Shown here: positions 16,720 to 27,500 of the stretch, piece by piece
How the letters are laid out: each line of letters starts with the position of its first letter
How positions within the stretch are numbered: the first letter of the stretch is position 1
Source of the DNA: Bacteroidota bacterium
GTDB lineage: Bacteria > Bacteroidota > Bacteroidia > Flavobacteriales_D > Crocinitomicaceae
DNA: 64,000 nt
NCBI GenBank assembly: GCA_016192075.1
Contig: JACPUU010000001.1
Coordinates: 372,001 to 436,000, forward strand
Reading direction: 5' to 3'
Translations under genes and position numbers: made by a program
The notes under the pieces: generated by a model
The model's input: the letters and a program-made list of their open reading frames with translations, nothing else
Databases searched by the model: none
What the model was told of the DNA's origin: nothing

Positions 16720-17617
16720 TTTTATTGGCGAATTTATCCGTCGTGGCCTTTTGGCGAAGGCGGAGGTTTTGAATGATGGACAAAAGTAGGTATAAAATTA
16801 TAATCAGCGGAATGGCCAGCCACTGTAAAGTTGCCAACAGAATTACCGCCAGTGTTAAGAAAATGTAGCGGATCTCATTGCCCTGCCAGCCAAAACTTTT
16901 GAATTTCAAGGCGAAGAGAGGGAGCTCGGCAACTAAGAGAATAGACATAAAAATACTGAAGACAGATAAAAAAATGGGATGCATCATGATATAAGCAAAT
17001 GATAACTGCCATGCCTGATCAGAATGCCATGCCTGAACGACAATTAATGGAATAGATGCAAAAAAAAGCGTATTTGCCGGAGTTGGAACACCAATAAATG
17101 AATCAGACTGACGCGTATCAAGATTAAACTTAGCCAGGCGAAACATAGACATCACCGGAATAATTAATGCAACTAAAGGCAGTAGTTTATAGAGCCAGAT
17201 TATTTGATAGTCAATGGTCGTGTCATACAATGGATTTGCTTCAATTTCAATGAAGCGGTCAAGCGTAGCAATATCGAAGCGAAAAAGACCTGTCGCTTCC
17301 ATGGGACTTTGTGCGCCTATCATGGAAGCATAAAGCGGAAATGCAATTGCGGTCTTTAGCAATACAAAAACAATCACCCCCGGCGCCACCCCAAAGGTCA
17401 CCATATCAGCCAGTGAATCCAATTGTTTGCCCAGTTCACTCTGCACTTTCAGTAGGCGTGCAACAAAGCCGTCAAAAAAATCCAGGAAAGCGGAGCTAAA
17501 AATACAATACGGAGCCCACTCAAGCCGGCCGGTTAAGGCAAAAATAATGGCCAGAACGCCGCCTAAAAGATTACCTGCCGTAAACAGATGGGGAATTAGT
17601 GCTTTGATTTTTGACAT
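16700..17617 (-). CDS. pssA: CDP-diacylglycerol-serine O-phosphatidyltransferase
   Basis: This membrane enzyme makes phosphatidylserine, the precursor of phosphatidylethanolamine. The CDP-alcohol phosphatidyltransferase signature is complete: DFFDGFVARLL followed by ELGKQLDSLADMV (DG-x2-AR-x8-G-x3-D-x3-D). Hydrophobic helices cover most of the protein. I start it at MSKIKALIPHLFTAGNLLGG (ATG 17617), the usual N-terminus; the frame is open 12 codons further up. The very basic tail overlaps purS. Confidence 0.92.
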   Translation of the reverse strand: MSKIKALIPHLFTAGNLLGGVLAIIFALTGRLEWAPYCIFSSAFLDFFDGFVARLLKVQSELGKQLDSLADMVTFGVAPGVIVFVLLKTAIAFPLYASMIGAQSPMEATGLFRFDIATLDRFIEIEANPLYDTTIDYQIIWLYKLLPLVALIIPVMSMFRLAKFNLDTRQSDSFIGVPTPANTLFFASIPLIVVQAWHSDQAWQLSFAYIMMHPIFLSVFSIFMSILLVAELPLFALKFKSFGWQGNEIRYIFLTLAVILLATLQWLAIPLIIILYLLLSIIQNLRLRQKATTDKFANKNEKIQS

Positions 17618-17872
17618 ACCGCAAATTTGCAGAATAAATTCTGTTAAAACCAATCCATTTCTCCTGTTTTGGATAATTGCCCGGTTTGGCAGTTCTTTAA
17701 TGTGCCATGTCAGGTTGCCGGCCCCCTGTTTTTACGGTTCGAACAAATAATTCGGTCCAAAACCATCTTTTTGCCCGTCTTAAACGTATTAAGAGTATGA
17801 GTATACAATTTTTCACGGATTTAAGAGTTATCTGATCTGACATAGAATTTTGTATCTTTACTGTTCAATACC

Positions 17873-18985
17873 ATGAAATTGAAATCCCTTTTATCTGCCA
17901 TTTTTGCGTTGGCTTTATCCGGTATTTATGCCCAGGGTGATCTGGCACCCAAATATTCCAACGAGTTTTTGCAAATTGGAGTAGGTGCAAATGCGTTGGG
18001 TATGTCTAACGCAGCCGTTGCAGGTGTCAATGATGTAACTGCCGGTTATTGGAACCCTGCGGGACTTACCGATGTGAAAGACTGGATGCAGATTGGTGCC
18101 ATGCACGCCGAGTATTTTGCAGGCATTGCCAAATACGATTACCTGGCCATTGCAAAACCCATTGACAATGTCAGTACCGCCGGCTTTACATTTATTCGTT
18201 TTGGCGTGGATGATATTCCAAACACCACTCAGCTTATTGATGCTTCAGGGAATATTGATTACGATAAAATCACCACTTTTTCGGCGGGTGATTATGCCTT
18301 TCTCTTTTCGTACGCCCGCAAAATGCCCGTTGAAGGCTTAAGTGTAGGTGGAAATTTCAAAATTATTTACCGCCACGTAGGTGACTTTGCCCGTTCGTGG
18401 GGCTTTGGACTCGATGCTGCCGCAACCTATCAATTGGGCGAAAAATGGCGCTTTGCTGCAATTGCACGCGACGTTACTTCAACCTTTAACGCCTGGTCTT
18501 ACAACCTCGATGACCAGATGATTGAAACATTTGAACTGACAGGGAATGAAATTCCTGAAAACGGACTTGAACTCACATTGCCTAAAATTATTCTTGGCGC
18601 CAGTTACAAGCAAAAAATTGTCAAAGAATTTTATGTGCGTTCTGAAATCAATTTTGATTTAAATACCGATGGACGGAGAAATGTACTCATTCGCACATCA
18701 CCGGTAAGTATTGATCCGCACCTGGGGGTTGAACTGGGCTATGGCAAATGGGTGGCTTTGCGCGCCGGTATCGGAAATTTTCAGTGGATCAAAAATCCGG
18801 ATCTGACAGAGGCACTTACACTTCAACCCAATATTGGTATTGGAGTAGGGTTTAAAGACATAAAAATTGATTATGCGTTTACCGATATCGGAGATGCATC
18901 TGTGGCATTATACTCGCATATTTTTTCACTGCGTTTCAGCCTGAGTGATCCCAAACTGAAGACCTCGACAAGTTCCATTGAATGA
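17873..18985 (+). CDS. porV2: PorV-family outer-membrane protein (PorV2-like, T9SS-associated)
   Basis: A signal peptide (LLSAIFALALSGIYAQ) is followed by a FadL-like beta-barrel. The opening YSNEFLQIGVGANALGMSNA and TAGYWNPAGL match the PorV/PorQ family, whose members shuttle T9SS cargo at the outer membrane. The ATG of the PorU-like gene overlaps its stop by 4 bp, so the two are translated together. This PorV-PorU pairing matches what is annotated as PorV2/PorU2, a second set beside the core PorV/PorU, but I could not check that against a database. Confidence 0.72.
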   Translation: MKLKSLLSAIFALALSGIYAQGDLAPKYSNEFLQIGVGANALGMSNAAVAGVNDVTAGYWNPAGLTDVKDWMQIGAMHAEYFAGIAKYDYLAIAKPIDNVSTAGFTFIRFGVDDIPNTTQLIDASGNIDYDKITTFSAGDYAFLFSYARKMPVEGLSVGGNFKIIYRHVGDFARSWGFGLDAAATYQLGEKWRFAAIARDVTSTFNAWSYNLDDQMIETFELTGNEIPENGLELTLPKIILGASYKQKIVKEFYVRSEINFDLNTDGRRNVLIRTSPVSIDPHLGVELGYGKWVALRAGIGNFQWIKNPDLTEALTLQPNIGIGVGFKDIKIDYAFTDIGDASVALYSHIFSLRFSLSDPKLKTSTSSIE

Positions 18986-21900
18986 AAAAACTGATCGGCT
19001 ATATCCTGCTCTTTTTTCCATTTGTTGCCAATGCACAGTATGGAAATGAGTGGATTGATTATAGTCAGAAATACTACTCATTCAAGGTATGGCAGGATGG
19101 TGTTTATAAACTCGATTACAATTTGCTGGCGTCAGCCGGTGTGCCGGTTTCAACCATTAATCCCGATAATTTTCAGGTGTTTGGTTTTGACCAGGAACAA
19201 TACATTTGGGTAGAAGGGTCCGGTGATGGAAGTTTTGATCCGGGTGATTACATTGTTTTCTACGGGCGTAAAAACACATCCTGGCTTGACTCCATGATTT
19301 ATGATACGCCCAACGATGTTTCCAATAAATATTATCCGCATTATAACGATACCATTCACTATTACCTTTCCTGGAACAGTAGTGCTAGTAACAAGCGGAT
19401 TCTGGAAGAAACCGATGTCAATTTTGCGGGTTTTACACCTGCTGACTATTTTTTGAGAACCGTTTATTACAGTGGAAATAATACCTACCTCGAAGGATTT
19501 AAACTGGCGGGCATGTCTTACGCAACCTATGTCAGTGGAGAAGGCTGGCACGGGCCTTTAATATACATGGCCAATCCGTCAAATTATGAAGATGCCAACC
19601 TGTCAACGACCAATGTTTATTCAGGTCCTGGTGCGCCTGACGCAACAGGTATAGCGGTATCATCCGGTGCCTCCAACGCTACCGACACGCTTGTTGTGAA
19701 TCACCATTTACAGCTGCAGTATACCAGTGCAGATGTGGTACTTTATGATACGCTGTTCAGTGGTTATCAAAGAAACAAACTGGACATTTCAGTTGACCCT
19801 GCAACGCTTGAATCACCAACCACGCGCTTCAGACACCGGGTACCGGATGACCTGGGCGTTGCGGCAGATTACCAGGCTGTTGCTTTTGTTGAGCTGACCT
19901 ATCCGCATACCATGAACCTGGAAGGGGCACCGTATTATAAAATGACTGTTCCCTACAATGTTTCAGAAACAAAAACCCGGTGTGATTTTACATCGTTTTC
20001 AGCAGCTACTCCATGGGCCTTTACCTTAACCGGTCAAATGAAAAAAATTCCGCTGATTGACAATGCCGGAACATACCAGGCGTTGGTTCCAAATCTGCCA
20101 GGCGGTGAAAACCAGGAAATGGTCGTTTTTGACCAGGACCAAATGATCAATGTAACCACATTGAATGCGGTTAACGGAACCGGTGATTTTGTAAATCTGA
20201 CCAGCCTTAACTTTGAAGATGCGTACATTATTGTGTCACACAAAAACCTTTGGACTTCAGCAACAGACTATGCCAATTACCGCGCCAGTGCAGCAGGTGG
20301 AAGCCACAATGTGCTGCTGGTTGATATTGACGAGCTCTACCACCAGTTTGGCGGCGGTGTTGAAAAGCACGTTATCGGCATACGCCGTTTTATTGATTAT
20401 GCTTACAACAATGCAACGGTAAAACCATCAAACCTTTTTATCATTGGTAAAGGGGTGCGTGAAGCAAATGAAAGTATTTCGAGTGGTTTTGGTACGCGTC
20501 AAAATACGGGGTCGTACCAGTTGTGTCTGGTGCCTACGTTTGGATATCCGGCCAGTGACAACCTCATTACAGCGCGGCTTGAAGGGAATTTATGGGATCC
20601 CCTGATTCCAACCGGAAGGCTTGCCGCCAAAGACAACAACGAGGTAATTATCTACCTGAATAAAGTAAAAGAATATGAATTGGCGCAAGATCCCACTTCT
20701 GCTTATTCGGTAGATGAAAAATTATGGCAGAAAGAAATTCTGCATTTTGGCGGTGGCGGAAATGCGAGTGAACAAAACACGTTTAAATATTACCTGTCTC
20801 AATATGAGTACTCACTCGAAGGGCCTGAATTTGGCGGTAATGTTACCGGGTTTTACAAAACGGTATCTGACCCCATTGATCCGGTTACACTGTACGAAGT
20901 GACGGATTATATTAATGACGGTGTTTCCATTATGACCTTTTTTGGTCATGCGTCGGCTGATGGTTTTGACCAGAATGTAGACGATCCGGCAAACTGGAAT
21001 AACCAGGGAAAATACCCATTGGTTGTAGGTAATGCCTGCCTTACCGGAAACATACATGAACCCAATGACATGAGTACGTCAGAAGAGTATGTCTTAATTG
21101 AAAACAAAGGGGCCATTGCGTTTCTGGCCAATGTAAAACAGGCATTTTCAACATCACTGCATGTTTACTCCAACGAATTTTTTCACCAGGTTTCCATTAC
21201 CAGTTACGGGAGCACCATTGGCGAGCAGGTAAAGCAAACCATTCAAACGGTTCAAACTCCGTCCATGTCTTTTGGGTTAAAAAATGTCTGTCTGGAAATG
21301 ACCCTGCACGGCGATCCGGCATTGCATGTAAATTATCATCAGCGGCCTGAACTTGAAGTAAATTACAATGGTCTTTTTGTCACACCAAATGATGTAAATC
21401 TGACAACTGATTCAATTGACGTGCATGTGGTTATTTACAACCTGGGTAAATCAGCAACGGATACGTTTGCGGTTGAACTGACACGGACCTTTCCAAATAA
21501 TGGTGGAGATTCTCTTTACGTAAAAGAGGTTCATGGCATTAATTACAATGACACGGTTGTATTCACCATTCCGTTTTACGTGAATGAAGGGTTGGGAATA
21601 AATGAATTTTCGGTATCAGTAGATATTCCAAGTATCGTTGCAGAGCAATACGATGAAATAGGTAACAACACCATTAGCAAACAAGTGATTTTTGATGTGG
21701 ATGGAATTTACCCCGTGTGGCCTTATGATTATGCCGTGGTCCCTGAAGATACCATTACACTGATGGGCTCTACCGTAAACCCGTTTGCTGATTTGGCGGT
21801 TTACCGTTTTGAAATTGATACCACAGATTTATTTGACAGCCCTTTTCGTAAATACGCTATAAAGACTTCCCTGGGTGGAGTGGTGCAGGTGGAGTACAAT

Positions 21901-24120
21901 GAATGGATGAATGCTGATGCTGACACCACACAAAGACTTATTCTGGAGGACAGCGTCGTTTATTTCTGGCGCGTTGCGGTAGCAGACACCGGGTCGTATT
22001 ACTGGATTGAAAATTCATTCCAGCACATTGCCGGCAAAACCGGTTGGGGACAAGATCATTTCTTTCAGTTTAAAAACAACGACTTTTTGTTCCTGGAATA
22101 TGACCGTGCTGCAAGACGCAGATTATTTGGTCCGTCCTTTAAAACCATCGATTGTGATGTCTATGGAAATGCCAACGTCTGGTGGCAGCATGCATTTACG
22201 CTCTACCACATTAACGGCGAAATAGCAGAGTATAATTATTGCGGCACAAATCCGCAGTTTTTGATTTGTGTTATTGATCCCTATACGCTTGAACCGTGGG
22301 GAACCCGTTACTGGAACGGTATAACCATGCTCAATCCTGATCACAATTTTGGAAACTCGAATGACAATGGCGGCTGCAGACCGCGGGTTGAATATCATTT
22401 TGCATTTCCGCAGAATGATGCAACCTATATGGCCGCCGCTGAAAATATGATTCTGAATGAAATTCCTGACTCCTTTTATTACCTGATTTATACATCACGT
22501 TATGCCAATTATGCCGGCTGGGATACCACCAATCTTAACATGTACAACGTATTTGCCGGCTTGGGTTCAGACAGTATTTATGCGGGCAGGCCGCACGTTC
22601 CGTTTATTCTGTTTGGCCGCATGGGCGATCCTAATTCACTGGTAGAGGTCTATGCCCAGGACATTAATGAAATGATTCATTTTGAAGACACCCTGTGGGG
22701 ATACGATTATACCGGCGGTGAAGAATCAACCCTGATTGGGCCGGCTGAAGAATGGAATACCCTTTACTGGAAACAGTTTGCCATGGAAGATCCCAATGAA
22801 GATTCAACCCGGTTGTATGTATACGGTCAAACCTGGGATGGCAATGAGGCGTTGTTGATTGACACACTTTTTACGTCAAATGATTCCATTATTGATTTGT
22901 ATTCAATTATTGATGCGCAGCAATATCCTTATCTTAAACTCGGGGCTAGTTTATGGGATAGCACAGGCTTTACCCCGGCACAGATTGACCGGTGGCATGT
23001 ATTGTATACCCCGGTGCCAGAAGCTGCGCTGGATGGTTCAGGCGGATATACATGGCTGCCCGATGATTCATTGCAGGAGGGGCAGCAGCTCACCGTTGCT
23101 TTTGACATTGCAAATATTTCTGACTGGGACATGGATTCCCTGCTGGTTAATTACTGGATTGAAAACGATGATCACAACCTGATTCCAATTACTTATCCGC
23201 GGCAGGATTCATTAAGAGTGGGGCAGGTAATTCGTGACACGCTGACCATTGCATCCGATAACCTGGTTGGTATGAACAGTTTGTGGGTAGAGGTAAATCC
23301 ATATTCCAATTCCGGCATGACAGACCAGCCTGAAATGTATCATTTCAATAACATGGGGCAGATTCCGTTTGCGGTTAATGCCGATGATGAAAACCCTTTG
23401 CTGGATGTTACATTCAACGGATACCATATTCTGAACGGAGACATTGTGGATCCTAAATCAGAAATTCTGATCACCCTTAAAGATGAAAATGATTTTTACC
23501 TCATGAATGAAGAGGCTGATACCGCATTTTTTGGATTGTATCTGACATACCCGGATGGTGTGCAGCACCGGTTGAATTTCAGAAATTCACTGGGCGAACC
23601 ATTGATGGAATGGGTTCCGGCAGATGCCGGCACCAAAAAATTCAAGATTATTTACGACGCTGATCTGACACAGGATGGTACTTACCGTTTGTTGGTACAA
23701 GGTGCTGATAAATCCGGTAACGTGTCCGGTGATTATGAATATGATATTGAATTTGAAGTAGACCATCATTCATCGGTAACCAACCTGATGAATTACCCAA
23801 ATCCGTTCTCTACCAAAACACAATTTGTATTTACCCTTACCGGGTCTGTGATTCCTGATCAGTTTACAATCCAGATAATGACCGTTACCGGAAAAGTGGT
23901 GCGTGAAATTACCGTAGATGAATTAGGGCCTATCAAAATTGGCCGCAACATTACCGAGTATACCTGGGATGGAACAGATGAATACGGTGATATACTGGCT
24001 AACGGCGTTTACCTCTACCGCGTTATTGTCAAAATAAACGGTGAAAATGTAGATCACCGCACTTCCGGCGCTGATCAGTACTTTACCAAAGATTTTGGTA
24101 AGATGTATATACTGAGGTAA
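18982..24120 (+). CDS. porU2: C25 (gingipain-type) cysteine peptidase, PorU2-like T9SS sortase
   Basis: This very large exported protein (1712 residues) begins with a signal peptide ending VANAQ. The peptidase C25 domain holds the catalytic dyad: H656 in MTFFGHASADG and C686 in VVGNACLTGNI. After it come long beta-rich regions and a C-terminal FlgD-like domain (MNYPNPFSTKT ... NGVYLYRVIVK) with no separate sorting tail, as in PorU. PorU cleaves the C-terminal signal of T9SS cargo and attaches it to lipopolysaccharide; this longer relative probably does a similar job for other cargo. It is translationally coupled to the PorV-like gene. Confidence 0.75.
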   Translation: MKKLIGYILLFFPFVANAQYGNEWIDYSQKYYSFKVWQDGVYKLDYNLLASAGVPVSTINPDNFQVFGFDQEQYIWVEGSGDGSFDPGDYIVFYGRKNTSWLDSMIYDTPNDVSNKYYPHYNDTIHYYLSWNSSASNKRILEETDVNFAGFTPADYFLRTVYYSGNNTYLEGFKLAGMSYATYVSGEGWHGPLIYMANPSNYEDANLSTTNVYSGPGAPDATGIAVSSGASNATDTLVVNHHLQLQYTSADVVLYDTLFSGYQRNKLDISVDPATLESPTTRFRHRVPDDLGVAADYQAVAFVELTYPHTMNLEGAPYYKMTVPYNVSETKTRCDFTSFSAATPWAFTLTGQMKKIPLIDNAGTYQALVPNLPGGENQEMVVFDQDQMINVTTLNAVNGTGDFVNLTSLNFEDAYIIVSHKNLWTSATDYANYRASAAGGSHNVLLVDIDELYHQFGGGVEKHVIGIRRFIDYAYNNATVKPSNLFIIGKGVREANESISSGFGTRQNTGSYQLCLVPTFGYPASDNLITARLEGNLWDPLIPTGRLAAKDNNEVIIYLNKVKEYELAQDPTSAYSVDEKLWQKEILHFGGGGNASEQNTFKYYLSQYEYSLEGPEFGGNVTGFYKTVSDPIDPVTLYEVTDYINDGVSIMTFFGHASADGFDQNVDDPANWNNQGKYPLVVGNACLTGNIHEPNDMSTSEEYVLIENKGAIAFLANVKQAFSTSLHVYSNEFFHQVSITSYGSTIGEQVKQTIQTVQTPSMSFGLKNVCLEMTLHGDPALHVNYHQRPELEVNYNGLFVTPNDVNLTTDSIDVHVVIYNLGKSATDTFAVELTRTFPNNGGDSLYVKEVHGINYNDTVVFTIPFYVNEGLGINEFSVSVDIPSIVAEQYDEIGNNTISKQVIFDVDGIYPVWPYDYAVVPEDTITLMGSTVNPFADLAVYRFEIDTTDLFDSPFRKYAIKTSLGGVVQVEYNEWMNADADTTQRLILEDSVVYFWRVAVADTGSYYWIENSFQHIAGKTGWGQDHFFQFKNNDFLFLEYDRAARRRLFGPSFKTIDCDVYGNANVWWQHAFTLYHINGEIAEYNYCGTNPQFLICVIDPYTLEPWGTRYWNGITMLNPDHNFGNSNDNGGCRPRVEYHFAFPQNDATYMAAAENMILNEIPDSFYYLIYTSRYANYAGWDTTNLNMYNVFAGLGSDSIYAGRPHVPFILFGRMGDPNSLVEVYAQDINEMIHFEDTLWGYDYTGGEESTLIGPAEEWNTLYWKQFAMEDPNEDSTRLYVYGQTWDGNEALLIDTLFTSNDSIIDLYSIIDAQQYPYLKLGASLWDSTGFTPAQIDRWHVLYTPVPEAALDGSGGYTWLPDDSLQEGQQLTVAFDIANISDWDMDSLLVNYWIENDDHNLIPITYPRQDSLRVGQVIRDTLTIASDNLVGMNSLWVEVNPYSNSGMTDQPEMYHFNNMGQIPFAVNADDENPLLDVTFNGYHILNGDIVDPKSEILITLKDENDFYLMNEEADTAFFGLYLTYPDGVQHRLNFRNSLGEPLMEWVPADAGTKKFKIIYDADLTQDGTYRLLVQGADKSGNVSGDYEYDIEFEVDHHSSVTNLMNYPNPFSTKTQFVFTLTGSVIPDQFTIQIMTVTGKVVREITVDELGPIKIGRNITEYTWDGTDEYGDILANGVYLYRVIVKINGENVDHRTSGADQYFTKDFGKMYILR

Positions 24121-24568
24121 GCTCTTTCTTTCAATGAGATCTTCTAAAATAATAAATATCGAATGTTGAATTTCGAATGTCGAAGTTTTCATTGGATGTT
24201 TTGATTTTGGTTCCACGAATTTTTACCATGCTATTCGTTTTTTATTCGTGGATTCGTGGCGTTTTTTATCTCATTCAGACTGTGATGTGAAAATAATCTT
24301 CGGTCCCGAGCGAAAGGATTCGCTCGGGAGCCTGGGGCTTTCTATAAGAAGATTAGAAAATGCAGGATTGAATGTTCTTTTTCGCCATGAATACACGAAT
24401 TTTTGAAATGGTATTGTTTTTTATTTGTGCATTTGTGGCAACAACTTCGCACTGTTTTAGGGAGTTATTTGCCAGATTTCAGCCTCGTACACGCAAAAAA
24501 GCCACTTTCATCCCAAAAAGAAGCAAATCACTGACATTCTTTTTATTTTAGTGTCAAATTCAAACCCT
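24121..24568. other. 448-bp intergenic region with degenerate repeats and a palindrome
   Basis: No reading frame is convincing. Two ungapped copies of a 47-bp sequence lie at 24213-24259 and 24393-24439 (37 of 47 identical; shared parts ACGAATTTTT and GTTTTTTATT). Between them is a perfect palindrome. AT-rich sequence with TTCGAATGT-type short inverted repeats follows the PorU2 stop. Confidence 0.6.
24304..24329. repeat. 26-bp hairpin
   Basis: TCCCGAGCGAA (24304-24314), loop AGGA, and TTCGCTCGGGA (24319-24329) form a perfect 11-bp stem. There is no T run after it, so it is more like a REP-type palindrome than a terminator. It is 183 bp past the PorU2 stop. Confidence 0.7.
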
Positions 24569-27500
24569 ATGAAATTAATTTTGGTTGTTTCCGGCATTCT
24601 TCTGATGACAGCGAATGCAGTAATTGCCCAGAAAAAGGAGGATGCAAAGGCAAATCCGGTAAATTCCGGTCTTGTATCCGGCCTGGCATTCCGTAATATT
24701 GGTCCGGCTATGGCATCTGGCCGTATCAGTGATATAGCCGTGAATCCGGATAACCCCAGTGAATATTACTTAGCTGTAGCGTCGGGTGGTGTTTGGAAAA
24801 CAACCAATCACGGAAATACCTATTCCCCGATTTTTGATCACCAGGGATCGTATTCGATTGGCTGTATCACTATTGACCCCAATAACACCAGCACCATTTG
24901 GGTTGGAACCGGAGAAAACAATAACCAGCGTTCGGTTGCATACGGAGACGGTGTATACCGGTCAGATGACGGCGGTTCAACCTGGCAAAACATGGGGCTG
25001 AAAAGTTCAGAACACATTTCAAAAATCATTGTAGATCCGCGCAACTCAGATGTGGTGTATGTGGCTGCTTACGGTCCGCTATGGGCTGCCGGCGGAGAAC
25101 GCGGAACCTATAAAACAACCGACGGCGGTAAAACCTGGAAACAAATTCATTTTATTTCAGAAAACAGTGGAACAGCTGACCTGGTAATGGACCCCAAAAA
25201 TCCCGATATTTTGTATGAATCGGTTCATCAGCGTCGCAGACATGTGTTTACCTATATTGGCGGCGGAGATGAAAGCGGTGTTTTTAAAACGACCGATGGC
25301 GGCACAACCTGGACTCAGTTAAAAAACGGATTGCCGTCATCTAACCTGGGAAGGGTAGGGCTGGCTGTTTCACCTGCTGATCCAAATTATGTCTATGCCA
25401 TTTGCGAAGCTGAAAATGGTCAGCAGGGCTTTTATCGTTCAACCAACAAAGGCGCGAGTTTTGAAAAAAGATCAGCCTACGAAACAAGTGGAAATTATTA
25501 CCAGGAGATTATCTGTGATCCGTATGATGTGAATAAGGTTTTTAGTATGGATACCTGGCTGCATCACACTGAAGATGGTGGAAGAACATTTAAAGGCACG
25601 GGTGAAAATGATAAGCACGTAGACAACCATTGTATCTGGATTGATCCCGCTGATACCCGTCACTGGCTGGTGGGCTGTGACGGCGGTCTTTACGAAACCT
25701 GGGATCATGCTGCGCACTGGGAGTTTAAACAAAATTTACCGGTGACACAGTTTTATAAAGTAGCCTTGGACAATGATTATCCGTTTTACAATGTATACGG
25801 CGGCACCCAGGATAACAATTCCATGGGAGGCCCTTCACGTACAATCAACAACGCCGGAATTTTAAACAGCGACTGGTTTATTACCAACGGCGGTGATGGT
25901 TTTGAGTCACAGGTTGACCCTACCGATGCAAACATTGTTTATGCACAGGCACAATACGGCTGGCTGGTTCGTTACGATAAACAAAGCGGTGAGTCTATCG
26001 GCATTCAACCCATGCCGGGTAAAGGAGAAGCTGCATACCGCTGGAACTGGGATGCGCCGCTGGTAATTTCAAACCACAACAATCAACGTCTTTATTTTGC
26101 CGCCAATAAAGTTTTTAAAAGTGATGACCGTGGAAATACCTGGCAGGTTATTTCACCTGATTTAACCCGGCAGCTCGACAGAAATAAAATGGAAGTAATG
26201 GGTGAAATTCAGTCTCCGGATGCGGTGATGAAAAATAAATCCACATCCATTTTTGGCAATATTACGGCCATGGATGAGTCGCCCAAAAATGAAAAAATAC
26301 TTTATGTGGGTACAGATGACGGCTTGATTCAGATTACCAGAGACGGCGGCGCAACGTGGAATAAAAAGGATAATTTTCCAGGCATTCCGGCAATGACGTA
26401 TGTGAACCAGGTTGTTGCATCAAAGCATGACGAGAATGTGGTTTTTGCGGTTTTCAACAATCATAAGCAGGGCGACTTTAAACCCTATATTCTGAAAAGC
26501 ACCAATACAGGAGACTCGTGGGTTTCAATTACCGGCGACCTTCCGGCGCGCGGAACGGTTTATTGCATTGCACAAGATCATGTGAACCCTGATTTGCTTT
26601 TTGCCGGAACTGAATTCGGTTGCTTTTTTACCATTAACGGCGGCGTAAACTGGATTCAGTTAAAAGCAGGTTTGCCAACCATTGCTATTAAAGACATGGC
26701 AATTCAAACACGCGAAAATGACCTGGTACTGGCCTCTTTTGGCAGGGGATTTTATGTGCTGGATGATTATTCACCGCTGCGTCATTTATCAACTGAAAGC
26801 CTGGATAAAAAAGCTCTGATTTTTCCAATCAGAACATCGTTGGAATATATAGAAACCAGTCCGCTGGGGCTCACTGGCAGATCATCCCAGGGGTCCGGAT
26901 TTTACCTGGCAGATAATCCACCGTTTGGTGCCACGTTTACCTATTATGTAAAAGAGGTACCACAGTCTCCGAAAGCTATCCGGCAGGCAGATGAAAAGAA
27001 AAAACGCGAGGCAGGTGAAGACATTCATTATCCAACGTACGAAGAGTTTGTGGCGGAAGATAATTACCAGGATCCGTTTTTGATATTTGTGATCAGAGAT
27101 GCACAGGGGAATGAAGTGAACCGTATTAAAACAGGTGCATCAACCGGTATTAACCGTGTAACCTGGAATCTGCGGTATCCGACAACCACACCTGTTGAAC
27201 TGAACAAACAGGCTCCCGGCCGTTACAGTTATCCGGATGAAGGTCCGCTGGCCCTGCCCGGAACATACACTGTAGAAATTCATTTGAGCACGAATGGAAT
27301 TCTGGAAAAAGTGGCTGATCCGGTTTCGTTTAATGTGAAAGCACTTGAAAATTCATCCCTGGCAAGACAATCAGACGAAATTCTGGCATTCAAAAAAGAA
27401 TTGTCTGAATTGAGAAGATCGTTCCGTGGAACAGCCAGCGAATTTGAAGAATTGCGGACAACGCTGAGCTATATCAAAACAGCTATCGCCCAGTATCCAA

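Noticed and set aside
24304-24329. Terminator for the PorU2-like gene
   Set aside because: Perfect hairpin but no T run on either side and 183 bp past the stop; listed as a repeat instead.
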